Source: an uncultured delta proteobacterium (lineage in GTDB: Bacteria > Myxococcota > Myxococcia > Myxococcales > 40CM-4-68-19). Taken from it: 64,000 nucleotides of DNA. The position numbers and the translations under genes are program-made. The notes beneath the pieces were generated by a model. That model ran no database searches and was not told the DNA's origin. It saw only the letters and a list, made by a program, of their open reading frames with translations. The stretch covers positions 62,001-126,000 of the forward strand of contig CAIWCD010000007.1 in the NCBI GenBank assembly GCA_903911145.1. The letters are read 5' to 3'. Below are positions 57,319-64,000 of this stretch, piece after piece. Positions within the stretch are counted from its first letter, which is position 1; the number at the start of each line of letters is the position of its first letter.

Positions 57319-57334
57319 CCCGCGCCGCATTTGA

Positions 57335-57408
<74 letters not shown>

Positions 57409-57443
57409 CTTTCGCGGATGTAGAGGCACAGGTGAGGGTTTAC

Positions 57444-57520
57444 GCGCCAGTAGCTCAGTTGGATAGAGCATCGGCCTTCTAAGCCGGCGGTCGGGGGTTC
57501 GATTCCCTCCTGGCGCGCCA
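57444..57520 (+). tRNA. tRNA-Arg (anticodon TCT)
   Basis: Acceptor GCGCCAG/CTGGCGC, D stem GCTC/GAGC, anticodon loop CTTCTAA between TCGGC and GCCGG, T loop GGTTCGATTCC. The CCA end is encoded (57518-57520). Confidence 0.95.
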
Positions 57521-57559
57521 GTTGAACCCGGTGCAGAAGAGGTGAAGCGGTCGTCTGTG

Positions 57560-57631
57560 GTGGCTGTAGATCAATGGTAGATCACTGGACTGTGACTCCA
57601 GGTGTTGCGGGTTCGAGTCCCGTCAGCCACC
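57560..57631 (+). tRNA. tRNA-His (anticodon GTG)
   Basis: Acceptor GTGGCTG/CAGCCAC with a G at -1 (57559) facing C73, anticodon stem CTGGA/TCCAG with loop CTGTGAC. No encoded CCA. A run of six T (57634-57639) follows directly and may end the transcript. Confidence 0.95.
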
Positions 57632-57693
57632 CCTTTTTTCCACCCTCGACGAACAGACAGAAGGCAGCCAAAAAAGGAGTGCGAATCGACTCC

Positions 57694-57722
57694 TTGACAC
57701 CCGCGCAGATCGCAAGTAAACA
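57694..57722 (+). promoter_or_regulatory. Sigma-70-type promoter for tRNA-Lys
   Basis: TTGACA (57694-57699), 17-bp spacer, TAAACA (57717-57722), 25 bp before the tRNA. The -35 is perfect. Its spacer shares CAGATCGCA with the rplM promoter. Confidence 0.55.
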
Positions 57723-57747
57723 GCGCGGCCTCTTTCGCCAAGACTTC

Positions 57748-57823
57748 GGGAGCGTAGCTCAATTGGCAGAGCAATGGACTCTTAATCCATAGGTTGAAGG
57801 TTCGATTCCTTCCGCTCTCACCA
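57748..57823 (+). tRNA. tRNA-Lys (anticodon CTT)
   Basis: Acceptor GGGAGCG/CGCTCTC (one G-U pair), D stem GCTC/GAGC, anticodon stem ATGGA/TCCAT with loop CTCTTAA, T loop GGTTCGATTCC. CCA is encoded. Confidence 0.95.
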
Positions 57824-57828
57824 GTGCA

Positions 57829-57864
57829 GGCCCCAGGATTCGCGTCCTGGGGCCTTTTTCTTTT
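57829..57864 (+). terminator. Strong Rho-independent terminator after tRNA-Lys
   Basis: GGCCCCAGGA and TCCTGGGGCC form a perfect 10-bp stem around TTCGCG, followed by TTTTTCTTTT. It begins 6 bp after the tRNA. Confidence 0.92.
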
Positions 57865-57883
57865 CGTCGCCCCCCGGCCGCCA

Positions 57884-57912
57884 TTGACGCCCGACGGCCC
57901 CTTCCGCTATGT
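57884..57912 (+). promoter_or_regulatory. Possible promoter for tRNA-Leu
   Basis: TTGACG (57884-57889), 17-bp spacer, CTATGT (57907-57912), 18 bp before tRNA-Leu. The preceding terminator implies that the tRNA needs its own promoter. Confidence 0.4.
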
Positions 57913-57930
57913 GAGCGCCGTTTCGTCATT

Positions 57931-58015
57931 GCGAGAGTGGCGGAACTGGCAGACGCGCTGGCCTTAGGAGCCAGTGAGGCAACTCGTGCGGGTTCGAGTC
58001 CCGCCTCTCGCACCA
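57931..58015 (+). tRNA. tRNA-Leu (anticodon TAG)
   Basis: 85-nt class II tRNA. Acceptor GCGAGAG/CTCTCGC, anticodon stem CTGGC/GCCAG with loop CTTAGGA, a long variable arm (TGAGGCAACTCG), T loop GGTTCGAGTCC, encoded CCA. Confidence 0.95.
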
Positions 58016-58044
58016 ACCTGCGCTCTTGAGAGAGCGCGCTTCAT

Positions 58045-58075
58045 CGGCCCCGCCGCTGCACGGGGCCGTTTTTTT
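58045..58075 (+). terminator. Rho-independent terminator after tRNA-Leu
   Basis: CGGCCCCG and CGGGGCCG pair around an 8-nt loop, then a run of seven T. It lies 30 bp after the tRNA and 21 bp before the tig start. Confidence 0.9.
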
Positions 58076-58095
58076 CTCTCCCGGAGGTAGTCCCC

Positions 58096-59373
58096 GTGGT
58101 CCAGTCGCGCGTCGAAGATCTCAGCCCTGTCGTCAAGCGTCTCTCTGTCGAGCTCGCGCCCGAGCAGGTCAAGCGGGAGTTCGAGAGCGCGGTGACGCAG
58201 CTCTCGCGGACCGTGCGGCTCAAGGGCTATCGCGCCGGACACGCGCCGCGACGACTCGTCGAGCGCCACTTCGCGGACGACCTCAAGCGCGACGTCGCGC
58301 AGAAGCTCGTGCATCTCTCGATCAACGAGGCGCTCAACGAGCACAAGCTCGATCCCGTCGCGCCGCCCCGCGTGGAGAACGGCGAGGTCCTGAACGGTGA
58401 AGTGTTCAAGTACGTCGCCACTGTCGAAGTGCGTCCGGTGGTGGACCCGAAGGAGTACGAGGGTCTCGCAGCTCCCCGCTCCGACGCTGCGCTGAGCGCC
58501 GCCGAGGTCGATGAGCGCCTCGAGGAGATGCGCACGGAGCAGTCGGTGTTCACCGAGGTCGAAGGCCGCGACGTCGTCGAGGCGGGCGACTACGCGACTG
58601 TGGATTACGTCGGCACGATGGACGGCGCGCCCCTGCGTGGCGCTTCGCGCGAGGGTGTGCTCCTCGAGATGGTTCCGGGATCGCTGCTCGAGAACAAGGC
58701 CGAGGCGCTCGTCGGTGCGCGCATCGGCGAGACGCGCGAGCTGGGCGTTACGTTCCCGAACGACTACGCAGTCGAAGATCTGCGCGGCAAGGAGGCCTCG
58801 TTCATGGCCACCGTCAAGGGCATGAAGCGGCGCAAGACGCCTGAGCTCGACGACGCGTTTGCGAAGGATCTCGGCATGGAGTCGCTCGCGAGCCTGCGCA
58901 CGCAGGTCGAGAAGGATCTCGGCGAGCGGCACAAGGAGAAGCTCGAGTCGGCGCAGCGCGAGGCGCTCCTGAATGCGCTGCTCGCGAAGAATCCGATCGA
59001 GGCGCCGCCCGCGCTGGTTGAGCGCAACGTCGACGCGATGCTGCGCGGAATGCTCGAGGGCTTCGAGCGCCGCGGCCTCGACGTCTCGCAACTCGGCGTC
59101 AATCTCGATCGCCTGCGCGATGACCTGCGCGAGCGCGCCCAGACGGAAGTGAAGGCGTATCTCGTGCTCGACGCGATCGGCGACAAGGAGAAGATCGAAG
59201 TCACCGACGAGGATCTCGAGAAGCAGTTCGCGAAGATGGCGGGCGAGATGAACCAGACGCCGGACAAGGTGAAGCTGGCCTTCAAGCGCGCCGATGCGCT
59301 CGCGTCGCTCAAGAGCCGCCTCAAGCAGGACAAGGCGTACCAGTTCATTCTCGCGAAGGCGTCGTTGAGCTAG
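58096..59373 (+). CDS. tig: Trigger factor
   Basis: A 425-residue ribosome-bound chaperone. The ribosome-binding signature is present as GYRAGHAPRRLVERHF, in place of the usual GFRxGKxP, so the Lys is His here. A PPIase domain follows (VVEAGDYATVDYVGTMDGAP) and the helical C-terminal arms (KTPELDDAFAKDLGMESLAS). GTG start at 58096 with GGAGGT upstream. It heads the tig-clpP-clpX-lon cluster; a 797-bp spacer with two repeat elements separates it from clpP. Confidence 0.95.
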   Translation: MVQSRVEDLSPVVKRLSVELAPEQVKREFESAVTQLSRTVRLKGYRAGHAPRRLVERHFADDLKRDVAQKLVHLSINEALNEHKLDPVAPPRVENGEVLNGEVFKYVATVEVRPVVDPKEYEGLAAPRSDAALSAAEVDERLEEMRTEQSVFTEVEGRDVVEAGDYATVDYVGTMDGAPLRGASREGVLLEMVPGSLLENKAEALVGARIGETRELGVTFPNDYAVEDLRGKEASFMATVKGMKRRKTPELDDAFAKDLGMESLASLRTQVEKDLGERHKEKLESAQREALLNALLAKNPIEAPPALVERNVDAMLRGMLEGFERRGLDVSQLGVNLDRLRDDLRERAQTEVKAYLVLDAIGDKEKIEVTDEDLEKQFAKMAGEMNQTPDKVKLAFKRADALASLKSRLKQDKAYQFILAKASLS

Positions 59374-59381
59374 GCCGGTCG

Positions 59382-59627
59382 GCGCGCGCAAGCGGCGGGG
59401 AACTCGGCGGCGAACACGCGCCTGTGCGCTCTCTGCGCGATGCGCGGCGGTCGGTCGTGGAGTGTGCGGAGTTCGAGACGCCCCTTCGGGGATGCGGTCT
59501 CCGCTCACGAGCGCGCCTTTTGGTCCCGGACCTTGGCGCTGGGCTTATCGGACGCGATTCACGACTGAGCGTCGTGATGGTCGGAGCGAAATGTTCGCCG
59601 TCCGAGCTCCCCGCCGCTTGAGCGCGC
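59382..59627 (+). repeat. Element A: long inverted-repeat element, family 1
   Basis: A 246-bp non-coding element starting 9 bp after the tig stop. Arms at 59382-59416 and 59592-59627 are reverse complements with two mismatches and one indel. Inside the left arm lies ACACGCGCCTGT, inside the right arm CGGAGCGAAATGT, and in the middle a block (59507-59542) that matches element C at 35 of 36 positions. The 136 bp from here to element B contain no gene I can support. Confidence 0.85.
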
Positions 59628-59763
59628 CTCTGCAGATGAGACGCATCGACGACGGGCGCGATGCGGGTGCGCCGGTTCTGCGCCAAGAAGAATCAAAGAC
59701 AAGAGAACATCACGCTGCTTTTCTTTGCTTGTCCCCTCGATCGACACGACCTGCATTTCGCCA

Positions 59764-60004
59764 GGCGCGCACGGCGGTGGGGAGCGGCCGGCCAACATTT
59801 CGCTCCGGAAAGCCCGCCGCGCAGTCGGGAATCGTGCAGCGCGAACCCAAGCGCCGGCTCCGGGAGCCAAGGCGCGCTCGTCAGCGCTGCAGGAATTTTC
59901 CGCGACGGATCGGCCGCGCGCTGACTCCACGACCGACAGTCCTGCGACACGCCCGAGGGCCACAGGCGCGTGTTGGCCGGCCGCTCCCCACCGCCGTGCG
60001 CGCC
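59764..60004 (-). repeat. Element B: long inverted-repeat element, family 1, inverted
   Basis: 241 bp, opposite orientation to A. Perfect 34-bp arms at 59764-59797 and 59971-60004. Read on the minus strand it has the same order: ACACGCGCCTGT, central TCCCGGA flanked by complementary bases, then CGGAGCGAAATGT. The arm sequence differs from A, C and D at many sites. Confidence 0.88.
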
Positions 60005-60108
60005 GAGATGGAATCAAGAACTGGCGATCCCCGCACGCATGTTGGCCGGCCGCTCCCCACCGCCGTGCGCGCCGAGACGAAATCAGCAACTGGCGAACCG
60101 CGCACTCT
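59971..60108 (+). repeat. Two tandem 69-bp direct repeats before clpP
   Basis: The right arm of element B plus 35 bp (59971-60039) is repeated as 60040-60108. The 34-bp arm part is identical; the remainder differs at about eight positions. The second copy ends 62 bp before the clpP start codon. Only two units exist, so it is not a CRISPR array. Confidence 0.88.
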
Positions 60109-60170
60109 CGGTTAGAGTTCAGGAAACCCGTCCAACAGCCGATAAGACTCAGCAGCGGAGTGCATTCAAA

Positions 60171-60791
60171 ATGAGCTTCTTGATCCCGATCGTCGTCGAG
60201 CAGACCCACCGCGGCGAGCGCAGCTACGACATTTATTCGCGCCTGCTGAAGGACCGCATCATCCTGCTCGGCAGCGAGGTCACCGACGATTCGGCCAACG
60301 CGATCATCGCGCAGATGCTCTTTCTCGAGAGCGACGATCCCGACAAGGACATCAACCTCTACATCAACAGCCCGGGCGGTTCGGTCACGGCCGGCATGGC
60401 GATCTACGACACCATGCAGTACGTGAAGCCCGCGGTCTCGACGATCTGCATCGGCCAGGCCGCGTCGATGGGCGCGCTGCTGCTCGCGGCGGGCGCGAAG
60501 GGCAAGCGCTTCTCGCTGCCGCACTCGCGCATCATGATCCACCAGCCGTCCGGAGGGTTCGGCGGGCAGGCCTCGGACATCGAGCTGCACGCCAAGGAGA
60601 TCCTGCGGCTCAAGCACATCCTCAACGAGATCATGTCCAAGCACACCGGGCAGCCGGTTGAGCAGGTTCACAAGGACACCGATCGCGACAACTTCATGAG
60701 CGCGGCCGACGCGAAGGCCTATGGGCTTATCGATGAAGTCATGACGCACGGGCATGCACGTCCGGGCGCTGCACCGACTCCGGCGAAGTAG
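60171..60791 (+). CDS. clpP: ATP-dependent Clp protease proteolytic subunit
   Basis: A 206-residue serine peptidase forming the ClpXP chamber. Catalytic Ser in [11 protein letters not shown], His in [13 protein letters not shown], Asp in [13 protein letters not shown]. The start [20 protein letters not shown] at 60171, with GCGGAG upstream, is typical; the long N-terminal open frame before it is repeat sequence. clpX follows 13 bp after its stop. Confidence 0.97.
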   Translation: MSFLIPIVVEQTHRGERSYDIYSRLLKDRIILLGSEVTDDSANAIIAQMLFLESDDPDKDINLYINSPGGSVTAGMAIYDTMQYVKPAVSTICIGQAASMGALLLAAGAKGKRFSLPHSRIMIHQPSGGFGGQASDIELHAKEILRLKHILNEIMSKHTGQPVEQVHKDTDRDNFMSAADAKAYGLIDEVMTHGHARPGAAPTPAK

Positions 60792-60804
60792 ACAGGGGCG
60801 TACT

Positions 60805-62049
<1,245 letters not shown>

Positions 62050-62064
62050 TCGAAATGCGCGTAT

Positions 62065-62308
62065 GCGCCCGAGGCGGCGGGAGGCGGGCGGCGAACACGC
62101 ACCTGTCTGTCTCGGGGCGCGGCGAAGAGGCTCAAGCGTAGAGTGCGCGGAGTGGGGAGGGCTCGAGCGGGATTCGAGCCTCCGCGCACGAGCGCGCCTG
62201 TTGGTCCCGGACCTTGGCGCTGGCGAAACCAGAGGCGCGGCATAAGCGAAACCGGAGCGTTCTATCGGGGCGAAATGTTCGCCGCCCGCCTCCCGCCGCC
62301 TCGGGCGC
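62065..62308 (+). repeat. Element C: long inverted-repeat element, family 1
   Basis: 244 bp, starting 15 bp after the clpX stop. Perfect 33-bp arms at 62065-62097 and 62276-62308. Interior ACACGCACCTGT at the left boundary, GGGGCGAAATGT at the right, and a central block (62188-62223) almost identical to that in A. Same orientation as A. Confidence 0.88.
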
Positions 62309-62337
62309 TTCCTGCAACAAGAGAAGATTAGATGCGC

Positions 62338-62357
62338 TCTCGCGAGATTTCGCGAGA
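62338..62357. other. Perfect hairpin between elements C and D
   Basis: TCTCGCGA-GATT-TCGCGAGA: an 8-bp stem with a 4-nt loop, in the 96 bp between elements C and D. There is no U-run. Nothing else is recognisable in this interval. Confidence 0.45.
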
Positions 62358-62404
62358 CGATGGCGCGCTCGTTTCTTCGGCTCTTGACCGGTCATTTCCC
62401 GCGA

Positions 62405-62652
62405 GGCGCTTGAGGCGAGGCGGGGAGCGGCGGGCGACATTTCGCTCCGATATCCCGCTCCGGTTTCGCCTGGCACGCGCAGAGGGTTTCGATAGCGCCC
62501 GACTCCGGGAGCAAAAGGCGCGACCCGCATGCGGAGCATTGCATCTCGCGTTGCATCCACGTCTCCGCATGCTCCACGCCTGAGTGTCTTCGCCGCTCCC
62601 CGAGACATACAGGTGCGTGTCGCCCGCCGCTCCCCGCCTCGCCTCAAGCGCC
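62405..62652 (-). repeat. Element D: long inverted-repeat element, family 1, inverted
   Basis: 248 bp, opposite orientation to C. Perfect 35-bp arms at 62405-62439 and 62618-62652. On the minus strand the order is again ACACGCACCTGT, central TCCCGGA, then CGGAGCGAAATGT. Its interior is closest to that of C over both flanks (for example GCGAAACCGGAGCG in both). It ends 91 bp before the lon start. Confidence 0.88.
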
Positions 62653-62743
62653 GCTCCATCACTCTCTTACTGACAGACCGCGATCGAGGCATTACGCTCC
62701 GCGCCCGCCCGCGCCTCACGCGCTCGGGCGTTGGAGGCAACCC

Positions 62744-64000
<1,257 letters not shown>

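Noticed and set aside
59971-60108. CRISPR-like pattern: 34-bp repeat, 35-bp spacer, 34-bp repeat
   Set aside because: Only two units exist, the 35-bp parts are copies of each other rather than unique spacers, and there is no cas gene. It is a tandem duplication of an element B arm.
59382-60170. Small open frames inside the repeat elements, giving similar Arg/Pro-rich peptides in several copies
   Set aside because: They are read through inverted arms in both strands, lack ribosome-binding sites and have no protein-like composition. Peptide similarity follows from DNA similarity.

Overview
The window looks like chromosomal backbone of a high-GC Gram-negative deltaproteobacterium, most likely a member of Myxococcota. 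I infer this from a pilMNOPQ cluster next to efp-accB-accC and a Roadblock/LC7 protein, FHA-DUF4388 and TPR proteins of myxobacterial style, a seven-POTRA Omp85 protein, numerous lipoproteins, and a tRNA-tig-clpP-clpX-lon block. There is no phage, transposase gene, CRISPR array or rRNA.

Layout. 1-8 kb: M16 peptidase (cut by the left edge), CYTH protein, carboxylesterase, zinc-ribbon protein, serC, cupin, tri-heme cytochrome c, MMPL exporter. 8-14 kb: DUF3332 lipoprotein, a hexapeptide-repeat/coiled-coil protein, DEAD-box helicase with a coupled orphan, YebC-family protein, MsrA-MsrB lipoprotein. 14-27 kb, envelope: DUF5916 outer-membrane protein, tolB, two lipoproteins, a seven-POTRA Omp85 protein coupled to tamB. 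27-34 kb: ExeA-like ATPase, large TPR protein, accC-accB-efp, Roadblock and mini-TPR proteins. 34-43 kb: pilQ-pilP-pilO-pilN-pilM, an NtrC-type regulator and nadK, all on the minus strand. 43-52 kb, plus strand: rarA, a UvrD-family helicase, rplM-rpsI, pilT, recX, a BamD-like lipoprotein, FHA-DUF4388. 52-57 kb: EF-hand and Ig-like surface proteins, amidase, rph-rdgB. 57-64 kb: five tRNA genes (Pro, Arg, His, Lys, Leu), then tig, clpP, clpX and the start of lon.

The most unusual content is non-coding. Four elements of about 245 bp (A-D) lie as two inverted pairs in the tig-clpP and clpX-lon spacers. Each has 33-36 bp terminal inverted arms that match within a copy (perfectly in three of four) but differ between copies, around conserved inner boundaries and a conserved centre. 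Two further elements (E, F; about 130 bp) after other genes belong to a second family, unrelated in sequence, with the same design: conserved loop-side sequence and copy-specific self-complementary arms. I know of no described family with this layout. Structured 3'-UTR RNA, a non-autonomous mobile element with palindrome homogenisation, or both, would fit.

Functionally, the window combines envelope biogenesis (TolB, Omp85-TamB, BamD-like, amidase, lipoproteins), type IV pilus assembly and retraction (PilMNOPQ, PilT), fatty-acid precursor supply (AccBC), and protein quality control (Tig, ClpXP, Lon). Start codons were chosen by ribosome-binding site and family alignment; several are GTG.
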